Source: Macrocystis pyrifera
Taxonomy: Eukaryota; Sar; Phaeophyceae; Laminariales; Laminariaceae
Length of the DNA: 64,000 bases
NCBI GenBank assembly: GCA_031763025.1
Contig: JASSKH010000031.1
Coordinates: forward strand, 3,397,783-3,461,782
Reading direction: 5' to 3'
Of the stretch, positions 44,201 to 53,616 are shown piece by piece. The notes below the pieces were generated by a model, which was given only the letters and a program-made list of their open reading frames with translations, was not told the DNA's origin and made no database searches. Each line of letters begins with the position of its first letter. The first letter of the stretch is position 1. Both the position numbers and the translations under genes were made by a program.

Positions 44201-46759
44201 CATAGGATACATAGAGCACCTCAGCGGAATTGAAGAACAAATGCTTAAAATGTGGGCCGTATCGTCTCCCCGATTTCAGAAAATATTCAAGTACGTACTG
44301 TACACACATTGTATTCTTTATTAAAAATGAAACTAGTTTTTATGTAAGTTGTGCGAATTTCGCACAATTCGCATAAAAATCATGGGGGGGGGGGGGGGGG
44401 GGGGAGGCTTCACGAGTCAAACAAAGCCTTAACTAACAATTATCGTCGTCGGCGACTTTGAGCCAACCAGATCAAAGCCCCAATCAACAGAGGGCAGGCA
44501 AGAAACAAGACAAATACGGCACAAGCGCACAAGTCAGCTCTATGGAACAAGCCAGGCCCTGCCGGATAACCAGGCACGTCGACCGACCGACCGACAGGAC
44601 AAAAATCTAGCACAAGCACAGACGCGAGGTTCAGCTCTACAGAACGAGCCAGGCCCCAAACGACAAGCAGCCACGCCAAAAAAACGGTACACGCACGTAA
44701 ACGCCAAAATCCAACACAAGCACGAGCGCAAGGTCAGCCTCACAGAACACGCCCGACCCTATTGGGCAAAAGCAGCCACGCCAACAAATACAGCACAAGC
44801 AAGCAAAAGAGCCAGACCCAGCACAAGCACACAAGAAGCATCTTAGGTGGGTGGGGGCACCTACTGGTTTTCATTTTAGGAGGCTCCTTACCCGAAAAAA
44901 AACTGTCTTCGAGCCAAAAACAAAAATACGATGAACAAACGAACAAAGCAACTACAACGCCTCAGCTACTGCAGTTAAGTACACGAGAAGTATTGCAAAA
45001 TACATGTTTTTAATCCCAGCGATCAGGGAGACCTACCGGCTCAAGACCAGAAAATGATACAGTGATACAGCAGTGCCGTGCCGATTTCAAGACCATACGG
45101 TTTACCGCCCCAACAGAGTCTCAAGACCAGGTAAATCGGCTCGTCACTCACGGGACAAAAAAAAAAAAAAAAAAAACTGCTCGGAATTTGTACGAGTGTC
45201 TGGGATCGTTTTTTTCAGCAGTAAAGGATGATACCACATTTCTCAGGGGTAGGACCACGTGTTTGGCGGCCCTGTCACGGAACGGGCCTGTCTTAACATG
45301 GGGCGCACCACCGCACAACCATTGCCGTAAAAGTCGGCCCACCACCGCTTGCTGTGACCCTTCCCAGCTCACTCACCCTCATCGCCGTCACGGAGCCGTA
45401 GGCGAACCTGTCGTTCTTTCTTTTACCCGCGTGGATCTTCGTCCCGAAGCTCGGCACGTACACCGTTCGCTCCGGCAAGGGGAACTTCCGACTGCCCGTG
45501 ACGAGTAGCACAGCACACGCGCGGCACCGTAAAAAAAAAAAAAAAAGCAGATATCAGAAGCACCGGTACCAGGCATCAACAAACAAAAAAAAAAGTATAA
45601 AACAGGGTTGGAACGATGCAACAACATCCGAATTGTGCCGGAGCAGCAAAAGGTACAAAAAAAAAGAAAAAAAAAAAAAAGAAAAAAAAAAAAAAAACCC
45701 ACGAATTGAAAGCGATAGCGGCGCGGCACAAGAGGGGATGTCGAGACGGCGAGCGAAATCAAGACGGCGAGACCAAAAGCACTTGCGCGGGCGTGCGCTC
45801 GTGGGTGCGTGTGCTGCGTGACGGCAGCGCTCCCGTTTTGCCAAAGGATGCCCCGCGTAGCGCATCAACCTCAAGAACCATGCTGACATACGATATAGAG
45901 ATTGGGGGGGGGGGGGGGGGGGGGGTACTCGATAGGAGAGATGTACTCGATCTCATGCATGGCCGTAGTCGTATGACCATAGACCCTCGCATCCCTACAA
46001 TGCCGGGACGGAGAATGTCGGGTTTTCACCGACCAGGCAGACATTGCTTGCACCAAGCGCGAAGCGCCGTGAGGTGTCCGGCGAGTCGCATGAAGGGTGA
46101 GCTGCATCCTACTAAGAACCGCTTGTGAGGCGGACTTGCATATGGATGACAGCTTCAATGAGATAGTTTAATTTCCGGTGTGGCCACTTCCAGAGACAGC
46201 AGTGGGCGTACTATGTAACTGCCTCTTGGGTGCCTTACCTTGAACACTACGTGATACGATCAATTCCCTTGTGCAGAGTAAAGGTTCTTTACTTCGCACA
46301 AATGATCAAACTAGACGACCAGCTGTGGGTGACCGCCAAAAAAAAAAAAAAACGGTACCCTGGATGTCTAGCTCACGCAGTGAGCGGCATGTTTTACAGT
46401 GTCGTTGCCAACCGACGCCAACCCAACCCATACATAATATATATAATATATATTGGGGGGGGGTACTAGATAGGAGAGATGTACTCAATCTCATGCATGC
46501 CCGTAGTCATATGACAATAGACCCTCGCATCTCTACAATACCGGGACGGAGCATGTCGGGTTTTCACCGACCAGGCCGACATTGCTTGCACCAAGCGCGA
46601 AGGGAAACGTGAGGTGTCCGGCGAGTCGCATGCAGGGTGAGAGAGATACAGAGGGGGGGAATGTACTCATTATCGTGCATGGCCGTCTCAATAAGACCAT
46701 AGACCCTCGCATCCCTACAATGCCGGGACGAAGCACGTCGGGTTTTCACCGATCAGGCA

Positions 46760-46796
<37 letters not shown>

Positions 46797-48635
46797 ACTC
46801 GATAGGAGAGATGTACTCGATCTCATGCATGGCCGTAGTCGTATGACCATAGACCCTCGCATCCCTACAATGCATGTCGGGTTTTCACCGACCAGGCAGA
46901 CATAGAGTGGGGGGGGGGGGGGGGGGGGGGGGTAAATGATTTTCGCCCGATTGAGGAGCTCCACACCTCACGCCCTCAGTCCGAAAAAAAAAACCACATG
47001 TTTTTGATTGAAAATCAATCGTATTGCCGACAAGGAAGGGGGAAGGGGCAGACCACTCAACCCAAAACAATGAAACGAGAAAGAAACAACGCTTCCTACC
47101 ACTTACGTATCGTTCATGTGTTTTGGTTGCTGTGTTTACTATCCCACAAACAATGAATCGTTGCTGTGTTTACTATCCGACAAACAATGCGCAGCATGAA
47201 GCTTCGAAAACCCATCACCCACGAAAATGTTTCCAGAAAGCCGAGGGGACCCCCCCCCCCCCCCCAAAAATAAAGAAATAAAGAAATAAAGAAAAAAAAT
47301 GGAAACCCACATATTATACACCGCACAACGCGAACGCGTTTATCGCCCTCCCACCAGAAAATCGCCTGAAAAGACATACCAACCACGGAAAAAAAAAAAA
47401 AAAAAAAAAAAATCGAAGAAAAAAAAAAAAAAGGAAAACGAAAACGAAAACGAAAAACGAAACCGCGTTTATTGCCCTCCAATACCCCCTCTACGAACAG
47501 GGTAGTAGTGCAGCTACAGCAAGTAATCAATCCCCATCCCTTCACCTGGGCAGGTCGGTATCGACGTGAAACCAGACGTCTGGTCTCGCCAGGACGACCG
47601 CGTCGTACTGGAACCCTCTCTCCACCGAGTACATGCTCATCAGGCTCCACACCGTTGCCATCGACCAATAAGCCCGAAACACGTTCCTGTTTCAAGGAAA
47701 GGGGGGGAAGGAGAGCGGAGGCCGGTCGGGGAGCGGGGTCCGGAGGCGGGAAACAAAAGGAAAGGGGGGGGGGGGGAGGAAGAAGGAAGAGAGAGCAAAA
47801 AGAAAAAAAAAGTGGAAGTGAAAATGACGCGGGTTGCTCGAGAGACTCTCGCGGTGAAGCCGTCGCCCCCGACGTCGCTCTGCTGGGCCTCGCTGGCCCG
47901 TCCGACACGTGAAAAATAGTTGAGTTTTGGGTATGAGAGCCGAATACTTGCTTTGAGGAGAGAAGAAAAAAAAGCACGATTTTGCGTCGGCTGCCGTGAG
48001 GTCTGAGAGATCGAACATAAGCATTTCCCTCGAAGCTCAAATTTGCAAGCTGTTTGTGTGTACTGTAACTTTCGAGTATCACACCAAATGCCAACCCTAT
48101 CCCACACAAGTTTCAAGCGGCGTGTCGAAAACCTAGAGCTCTCAGTCGGCACGACTTAAGTCGCCAACTACAGTACTGATATTAATAGTTATTATCAATG
48201 GTCGGACTGGTAGTTACCTGGTAGTCGTTTCCTGGAGGTGCCGACTACCCGGCTTATTGGGTTTCCATACTTGTAGGAAGGGATTGTTGAATGCGGGATA
48301 CATGTTTTCCTGTTTTGGGTGGGGTCCTCCTCGGTCGGGGAGGGCTAATTTTTCGGGCCGTTTCGCTCGCCTGACTTAAGCCGGCAAGTCCGCAGGCCAT
48401 CAGCTGTCTTCGCCAGACGGTTTGCCGACTGGCTTGCCGACTAATGCCAGTTATTAATAGTTGGCTAACGGCACCTGCCGATTGACTATAAAATACTAGT
48501 CGTGCGCTCCTGCCGACAACACAGCTCTTGACAAAACAACAATGGTTGCGCTACAGGAGTTGCATTACATGGACGCGCACGTACAGCGTGACGCACACGT
48601 ACAGCGCTCGGAGCGAGAAGCGAGCGGGAAGGTCT

Positions 48636-48667
<32 letters not shown>

Positions 48668-51500
48668 GCGGGTGCTTACGTTGTGCTCCACCTGGAATGT
48701 ACGAACGCCAGCGTTACGACAGATCATACACAGATCATCTGTTCCCACCTCACGATCTAGATATTGCAAGGCAGACATATTCCCCATGCGTCCCAGGTAT
48801 GATTTGTATGATCTAGCTCAATGTTGCCGGGTGGGAGCCGTACAATCTACAGTAGCACATGGTTCTTGGGCTGGGTGTCTGCCCTATAAGGCAGATGCTG
48901 CTCAACCTCTCGCAGCGGCAGGTGAGGAACTAGATCATCTACAGCAGATAGATAGATAGATAGATAGATCATGATATGTAGATGATCTGTCTGAGCTGTC
49001 CGAGCCGTGGAATTTTTCACTCAAAGACCCCCGAAAAAAAAACATCGATTGCCGTTTTCGCCGACCTTGCGAGTCAGCAGCAGTAGCAGCAGCAGTAGCA
49101 GCAGCAGCAGCAGTAGCAGTAGCAGCAGCAGCAGCAGCAGCAGGTAACAGAGTGCAACACTTCCAGCGCGCACTTTCTCACGCACAGCACATACATCCGC
49201 GGAAGAGGAAGGAAATCGCGCGAACGGTTACAACACCCCGCTTTTTTCGAACTACAGCCACCCACGTTCACGGTGGCCAATAGTTGGATATTACAGCAGG
49301 CAGCAGTTTGTTCTGTTCCACAAGACGGGAAATAGTTTATTTTCAAGAGCCGTACCGGTCCAATCCCAGGAACGTACACACCAAAATCGATCGTCCCGGT
49401 GCTCTAGAGTGGATACCCTCGAATCCTGCTACTACGGGAGACCATATTAAATAGGACCTGCGGTACATACAAAAGCCTACATATTTTTCCATTTTTACCT
49501 ACAATATTTGATCCTATTTACTATGGTCCCCCGTAATTACGGGGCCATAGTAAATAGGACCTACAATACACACAAAAACCCATGTATTTCCTTATTTTTA
49601 CTAACAATATTTATTCCTGTTTACTATGGTCGCTCGTAATACTTAATAGCGTTTTTTTTTTTAGAGAGAGAGAGAGGTCGAATTTCACTGTGGTGAAGGT
49701 GTGACCACATTCGCAAAAATTAAACACCTACAAAAGTAGGAGGACTCAACGGCTGAGAGGGCGTAGCGTGGGCAGGCGCAACCGGACGCGAGGAGATTAC
49801 GAGGGGAAAAGAAAGGGCTCAAGTCTGTCTGCTCGCGACAAAAAAAACGCAACGCGAGAACCGCGGTGGGTAGAGAGGAGAGGAGAGAGCCTCTACTATG
49901 AGTTACGGCTATGATAGGAGGGAACCAAAAGAAAGGGCCAAGATAATAAACGGGAAGAAAAGAAGAAGAACAAGAAGAACAAGAGGAACAAAAACAAGAA
50001 CAAGAACAAGAAGAACAAGAAGAAGAGCAAGAACAAAAACAAGAACAAGAACGAGAAGAACAAGAAGAAGAAAAAAAAACAGGCCTCGTTTGAGCGTACC
50101 AGGTATATGCGTACCAGAGGGAACGGGAAGTCTTCTGGATCACAGGGCGACCCACGTTTTGCAACAACAACGGGAGAGTATATCAGGTTACAGAACCCGA
50201 GGCTTCGCCACACGCATCACGCGGTACCCGCAAGACGTGTTCCTACGTTTCCCACCCAAGGCTTGCCGCTGCGTCTCCTCGCTCTTCACCTTATAACGCT
50301 GGGACCCTCCTCCCCGCCATACTTCCACTGGAAGTGCGTCGTCTCCATGATGTCGGGCCAGAGTCGATCGAAGTCGTCCTGGTTCGTCACCAAGCTCCTT
50401 CAGGGCAACAAGCAACGTCAAGTAAAACGAAACCAAACCAAGAGAAAAAAAAACGCGGCGGCGGCGGCGGTTCGTTCGTTCATTCATTCATTCATTCATT
50501 CATTCATTCATTCGTTCGTTCGTTCGTTCGTCCGTTCGTTCGTTCGTTCGTTCGTTCGTTCGTTCATTCGTTCGTTCGTTCGTTCGTTCGTCCGTTCGTT
50601 CGTTCGTTCGTTCGTTCGTTCGTTCGTTCGTTCGTTCGTTCGTTCGTTCGTTCGTTTATTCGTCCGTCCGTCCGTCCGTCCGTCCTTTTTTTTTTTTTTT
50701 TTTTTTTTTCCCCGATGAATTAGGGAGAGAGAGAGAGGGGCAGGGCGAGTGAGAGAGGCGGCGAAACACGGCTGGCCCCTTTCAGTCCTGCGCTGTACCC
50801 AAATCTACATCTCGCTCTAATTCCTAGCGAGCTGTTTGTTCCCAATCGGGCCCAAAGCGGGAGCGAGGTCTTGTAACTCTTTTAGCACTGCAGTCCCCAT
50901 TAGGGCACGAAACGCTCAAATCACAAATGGTTGGTCCCAAAAACGGGATTGGTTAATCGGGACAAAACAGTGTGATATGCGGGATACGATATATATTTCA
51001 GCGGATCATAGTAATGAGGACCCATCATACACACAAAAACCTACATGTTCCAGTATTTTTATCAAAAGCACATTTGGCCCCGATAACTACTATTGCGGGG
51101 GTCCATAGTTAACAGGACCTATGGTATACATAAAAACCTATATATTTACGTATTTTTACTAACAAAATTTGGTCCCATTAACTATGGACCCCCGTAATAC
51201 TAGTACGGGGGACCTTAGTAAATAGGACCTCTGGTACACACAAAAACCTACGTAGTTCCCTATTTTTTCTAACAGTACTTGGTCCTACTTACTATGGCCC
51301 CCCGGAATAGTACGTTCCCCATATGATATTAGTACATATCGAACCCAGGAAATAATTGAGAGAGGTCGCGCAGATCACGCAGGCTCTCGTCAGGGTAATT
51401 TGGTCAGCCACCCTACACACCTATTCGGGTTCAGAGCTTGGTAGTCCTCCGCGTAAGGTGCATACTTGAGGTTCGTTTCTCCCGCCCGGGGATTGTTCAC
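41117..51500 (-). CDS. Gene 2: probable glycosyltransferase-like protein, six or more exons, 5' end unresolved
   Basis: Predicted minus-strand join of exons 51421..51500, 50290..50397, 47546..47686, 45377..45491, 43490..43600, 41117..41290; 729 nt, 242 residues plus stop. All internal junctions are GT-AG and the phases fit throughout (2, 2, 2, 0, 0). Landmarks: NVFRAYWSMATVWSLMSMYS; YDAVVLARPDVWFHVDTDLP, like the acceptor-site R-P-D motif of GT-like families; KNDRFAYGSVTAM, the ND-R-F-GS block; SEAVLGFHLKANNI; and the C-terminal FPITRVRLTGSVPEHD. This pattern recalls poorly characterised glycosyltransferase-like proteins of algae and plants. The catalytic role and substrate are inferred. The N-terminus with any signal anchor was not found with confidence. 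The introns hold MITEs, R3 and R4 repeats and microsatellites. Confidence 0.8.
41853..41890. mobile_element. M1 micro-MITE left end, truncated
   Basis: TATTGCGGGGGGGCATAGCA and GATAGGACCAAATATTGT, then it breaks into a GATC satellite. Confidence 0.7.
41888..42262. repeat. GATC-rich dispersed repeat R4, copy c, with (AGATAGATCATCTAC)n
   Basis: About ten diverged units of CAGATAGATCATCTA (41890-42090), then the R4 core (CAGGATCTGTAGGGTACAGA; CAACCCAGGAAAGGTG) in reverse orientation. Confidence 0.75.
42324..42347. repeat. (CAG)n microsatellite
   Basis: AGCAGCAGCAGCAGCAGCAG at the R4 edge, followed by A-rich and CA-rich sequence to about 42415. Confidence 0.9.
42915..43004. mobile_element. micro-MITE, family M1
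   Basis: TACGACCATAGTAAATACGA left, CCTAGGTCCTATTTACCCGT right. One inner block is duplicated at the left end. Confidence 0.7.
43013..43099. mobile_element. palindromic MITE, family M5
   Basis: CGTACCACTTTGTACGAAAT left and ATTTCGTCCAAAGTGGTACG right; the loop contains AAGCACCATTTGGTATTC. Confidence 0.75.
43217..43322. mobile_element. micro-MITE, family M1 (well preserved)
   Basis: TTACGGGGGACCATAGTAAA left, TCCTATTTACCATGTTCCCC right, core AAATAGGGAAATATATAGG. Flanks GCTA and TAGC suggest a TA target duplication. Confidence 0.88.
43490..43600 (-). CDS. Gene 2 exon
   Basis: Thirty-seven whole codons: VMMNRISTFIDADGAKMGSE, then IDSEAVLGFHLKANNIA. Acceptor CGGTGACAG; donor GCG|GTGAGC. Confidence 0.9.
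44382..44404. repeat. poly(G) tract (gene 2 intron)
   Basis: About 22 consecutive G. Confidence 0.9.
44510..44860. repeat. diverged minisatellite, unit about 110 bp (gene 2 intron)
   Basis: Three or so copies of AGGTCAGCTCTACAGAACGA-like, GCCAGGCC, AAGCAGCCACGCCAA and AACACAAGCAC blocks. A GACC repeat (GTCGACCGACCGACCGACAG) lies in the first unit. Confidence 0.75.
45377..45491 (-). CDS. Gene 2 exon (NDRFAYGS motif)
   Basis: T completes Ser, then RKFPLPERTVYVPSFGTKIH and AGKRKNDRFAYGSVTAMR. Acceptor ACGGGCAG; donor AGG|GTGAGT, phase 0. Confidence 0.88.
45660..45697. repeat. poly(A) tracts (gene 2 intron)
   Basis: Long interrupted A run; also A runs near 45158-45176 and 45530-45546. Confidence 0.9.
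45905..46465 (+). repeat. dispersed repeat R3, copy b, with extension
   Basis: Starts with poly(G) (45905-45925), then the R3 core (CATGGCCGTAGTCGTATGAC; TGCCGGGACGGAGAATGTCG; TCCAGAGACAGCAGT), then an extension (CTCTTGGGTGCCTTACCTTG; CAGCTGTGGGTGACCGCC; CGTTGCCAACCGACGCCAAC). The whole is repeated at 52220-52795. Confidence 0.9.
46466..46910 (+). repeat. three partial tandem R3 copies with a poly(G) tract
   Basis: Partial cores start near 46466, 46655 and 46796. Poly(G) of about 34 lies at 46761-46794, and another G tract at 46911-46932. Confidence 0.88.
47546..47686 (-). CDS. Gene 2 exon (RPDVWF motif)
   Basis: G completes Arg, then NVFRAYWSMATVWSLMSMYS, VERGFQYDAVVLARPDVWFH and VDTDLP plus AG. 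Acceptor TTGAAACAG; donor CCCAG|GTGAAG. Confidence 0.88.
47700..47900. other. purine-rich tract beside gene 2 exon
   Basis: G/A-rich on the plus strand (AAAGGAAAGGGGGGGGGGGG), a long polypyrimidine stretch in the gene 2 sense strand directly upstream of the acceptor at 47687. It may serve as an extended polypyrimidine tract. Confidence 0.5.
48635..48668. repeat. (GCC)n microsatellite
   Basis: CCGCCGCCGCCGCCGCCGCC and more, in a gene 2 intron. Confidence 0.95.
48716..49021. repeat. GATC-rich dispersed repeat R4, copy d
   Basis: CAGATCATACACAGATCATC, core CGGGTGGGAGCCGTACAATC and TTCTTGGGCTGGGTG, then (GATA)n at about 48948-48970, ending CCGTGGAATTTTTCAC. Confidence 0.7.
49077..49143. repeat. 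(CAG/TAG)n microsatellite
   Basis: About 22 AGC-type triplets interrupted by AGT. Confidence 0.95.
49433..49536. mobile_element. micro-MITE, family M1
   Basis: TACGGGAGACCATATTAAAT left, TATTTACTATGGTCCCCCGT right; inverted orientation of the core (ACATATTTTTCCATTTTTAC). Confidence 0.85.
49537..49639. mobile_element. micro-MITE, family M1, adjacent tandem copy
   Basis: TTACGGGGCCATAGTAAATA starts at the base after the previous copy; right end TTTACTATGGTCGCTCGTAA. Confidence 0.85.
49965..50085. repeat. (AAGAAC)n purine-rich repeat
   Basis: AGAAGAACAAGAAGAACAAG-type units for about 120 bases with almost no pyrimidine but C. Confidence 0.92.
50290..50397 (-). CDS. Gene 2 exon
   Basis: G completes Arg, then SLVTNQDDFDRLWPDIMETT and HFQWKYGGEEGPSVI plus AG. 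Acceptor GCCCTGAAG; donor ATAAG|GTGAAG. Phase fits both neighbours. Confidence 0.82.
50471..50685. repeat. (TTCG/TTCA)n tetranucleotide microsatellite, then poly(T)
   Basis: More than 50 tetranucleotide units, first TTCA then TTCG then GTCC, followed by T at about 50686-50709. It lies shortly upstream of the gene 2 exon at 50290-50397 (sense strand). Confidence 0.95.
50875..50955. mobile_element. MITE family M2 copy, degraded
   Basis: AACTCTTTTAGCACTGCAGT left; inner GGTTGGTCCCAAAAACGGGA. Confidence 0.55.
51004..51090. mobile_element. micro-MITE, family M1, degraded
   Basis: GATCATAGTAATGAGGACCC left; core ACACACAAAAACCTACATGT still clear. Confidence 0.6.
51093..51197. mobile_element. micro-MITE, family M1
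   Basis: TTGCGGGGGTCCATAGTTAA left, TTAACTATGGACCCCCGTAA right. Confidence 0.88.
51204..51307. mobile_element. micro-MITE, family M1
   Basis: TACGGGGGACCTTAGTAAAT left, TTACTATGGCCCCCCGGAA right. Confidence 0.85.
51421..51500 (-). CDS. Gene 2 exon (first recognised)
   Basis: VNNPRAGETNLKYAPYAEDY, then QALNPN plus AG. Acceptor TTTCCGCAG; donor AATAG|GTGTGT. It starts in phase 0, so an upstream exon ending in phase 0 is expected. Confidence 0.75.
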
Positions 51501-51712
51501 CTGCGGAAAGGAAGAACCAGAAGCACAAGCGACAGAACCAGACAGAAACAATAGGGGAACGCGTGAACAACAAACAAAAAAAATGAAAAAAAAACGGCAC
51601 ACGATGGTTCCACCTCTCATCATAACACGTAGCGAGAGAAAACGAGAGAGAAAAAGTGGCAGTAACAAGAAGAGGACTGTCGCTGGTTTACAGCAGTGGT
51701 AAAAGTTTCGCA

Positions 51713-51772
51713 TTACGGGGGGACCATAGTAAATAGGATCTACGGTACACACAAAAAAAAACTATATATTAA
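51713..51772. mobile_element. micro-MITE, family M1, left half only
   Basis: TTACGGGGGGACCATAGTAA, core ACACACAAAAAAAAACTATA, then broken at AAGGTACAGAGTGG (an M5-like end). Confidence 0.7.
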
Positions 51773-51790
51773 GGTACAGAGTGGTATCTG

Positions 51791-51896
51791 TTACGAGGGG
51801 CCATAGTAAATAGGACCTACGGTAAGCACAAAACCCTATATATTTACATTCACCAGCGAACACTATTTGGTCCTATTTGCTATGGCCCCCCGAAAT
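51791..51896. mobile_element. micro-MITE, family M1
   Basis: TTACGAGGGGCCATAGTAAA left, TATTTGCTATGGCCCCCCG right. Confidence 0.85.
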
Positions 51897-51924
51897 ACCA
51901 TGATATGAAGCGGGGCGCGGGGGG

Positions 51925-52215
51925 GGGGGGGGATACTCGGTAAGAGAGATGTACTCGATCTCACCCATGGCCGTCGTGGTACGACCATAGACCCTCGCAT
52001 CCCCACAATGCCGGGACAGAGCATGTCGGGTTTTCACCGACCAGGCAGACATTGCTTGCACAAGCACGAAGCGAAACGTGAAGTGTTCGGGGAGTCGCAT
52101 GGAGGGGGTGTTGCATTCTACTAAGAACCGCTTTTGAGGCCGGCTTGTATATCGAAGACAGCTTCAATGAGTTAGTTTAATTTCCGTGTAGTCACTTCCG
52201 GAGACAGCAGTGGCG
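51925..52215 (+). repeat. dispersed repeat R3, copy f
   Basis: Poly(G) start (GGCGCGGGGGGGGGG), then the R3 core (CATGGCCGTCGTGGTACGAC; CCGACCAGGCAGACATTGCT), to CGGAGACAGCAGTGG. Confidence 0.88.
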
Positions 52216-52795
52216 GGGGGGGGGGGGGGGGGCGCGCGCGGGTACTCGATAGGAGAGATGTACTCGATGTCATGCATAGCCGTCGTCGTATGACCATAGA
52301 CCCTCGCATCCCTACAATGCCGGGACGGAGCATGTCGGGTTTTCACCGACCAGGCAGACATTGCTTGCACCAAGCGCGAAGCGCCGTGAGGTGTCCGGCG
52401 AGTCGCATGAAGGGTGAGCTGCATCCTACTAAGAACCGCTTGTGAGGCGGACTTTCTTGGCATATGGATGACAGCTTCAATGAGTTAGTTTAATTTCCGG
52501 AGTGGCACTGCCAGAGACAGCGATGGAAGTACATGTAACTGCCTCTTGGGTGCCTTACCTTGAACACTACGTGATACGATCAATTCCCTTGTGCAGAGTA
52601 AAGGTTATTTACTTCGCACAAATGATCTAACTAGACGACCAGCTGTGGGCGACCGCCGAAAAACAAACAAACAAACAAACAAAAAAAAAACGGTACCCTG
52701 GATGTCTAGCTCACGTAGTGAGCGGCATGTTTTACAGTGTCGTTGCCAACCGACGCCAACCCAACCCATATATAATATATAATAGGGGGGGGGGG
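52216..52795 (+). repeat. dispersed repeat R3, copy g, with extension
   Basis: Core and extension closely match 45905-46465, including the A-rich run (here with CAAA units) and the TATAATATATAAT end. A duplicated block about 6.3 kb away. Confidence 0.9.
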
Positions 52796-52796
52796 G

Positions 52797-52892
52797 TTAA
52801 CCCTTTTAGTGCTGCAGTCCCGATTTGGGGACAAATCACTTGGAATTAGACTGGCTTGTCCACAAATCGGGACAGCAGTACTGAAAGGGTTA
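52797..52892. mobile_element. MITE family M2 (best preserved)
   Basis: TTAACCCTTTTAGTGCTGCA left and TGCTGTCCC...CAGTACTGAAAGGGTTAA right, with inner inverted GGGACAAATCACTT/GGCTTGTCCACAAATCGGGA. About 96 bp. Confidence 0.85.
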
Positions 52893-53306
52893 AGGTCACG
52901 ACACTTCCATCTGGAATGTCTAGGCTTCGAATAAGGCGCACACCTTGCCTGGGCTTCGCGGCTACCGCTATGTCCCGGAAACACAAGGAATGTTTGGATA
53001 ACATATTGCGGTGTTTGTGCAAGAACTCGGTTGAAACCAATTTGGTTGGGTTTCTTGGGGCCTGTTGCCTGGACAAAAATGACCCTAATCCACACCTCGA
53101 AGAGCCTTCCTAATAAAAAAGTTAACCCAACCCAAAAACAATCCGATTAAAAGTGGCGTATGGGTCACTTTCTGCCACACAAACCTTAAGGGAAGATCTT
53201 AACGTTTCGTGGGACAGGGGTCACTTCTACATATAAGGAAACAAACCACAATAAACCCAACCAGATTGGTTTCACCCAAAAATCTTCGCAAAACGAACGC
53301 CTCCTT

Positions 53307-53402
53307 AAACCCTTTTAGAACTGCAGTCTCATTTGGGGGACAAACTACTTAGAATTAGAGCGCTTTGTCCCCACGGGTTGATTAACCCTCTTGGGACTTC
53401 AA
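53307..53402. mobile_element. MITE family M2 copy, degraded right end
   Basis: AACCCTTTTAGAACTGCAGT left; GGGACAAACTACTTAGAATT; right end TTAACCCTCTTGGGAC. Confidence 0.65.
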
Positions 53403-53616
53403 AGAGGAGGGAAAAAAAAAAAAAATGACGACTACAGCAACGACCATTGCGCGATTAGGGGGGATGATGATACAAATTTGGGGTCCGACGTTTTGCCATA
53501 CGTAAGGAGTAAGGAGTCATTTGATTGCAGCACGGGCGCAACATGATCTTACCCGTGGCGTCGCCGGCAGACAGACGGTGATTGTGATGACACCAAACGT
53601 ATACCTGGTACCTGGT

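Noticed and set aside
47114..48109. 331-codon minus-strand frame
   Set aside because: Runs through poly(A)/poly(T) and purine tracts and overlaps a gene 2 exon in another frame; Phe/Ser/Pro-rich artefact.
50107..50723. 203-codon and 129-codon frames rich in FVRSFVRS
   Set aside because: They are translations of the (TTCG)n microsatellite.
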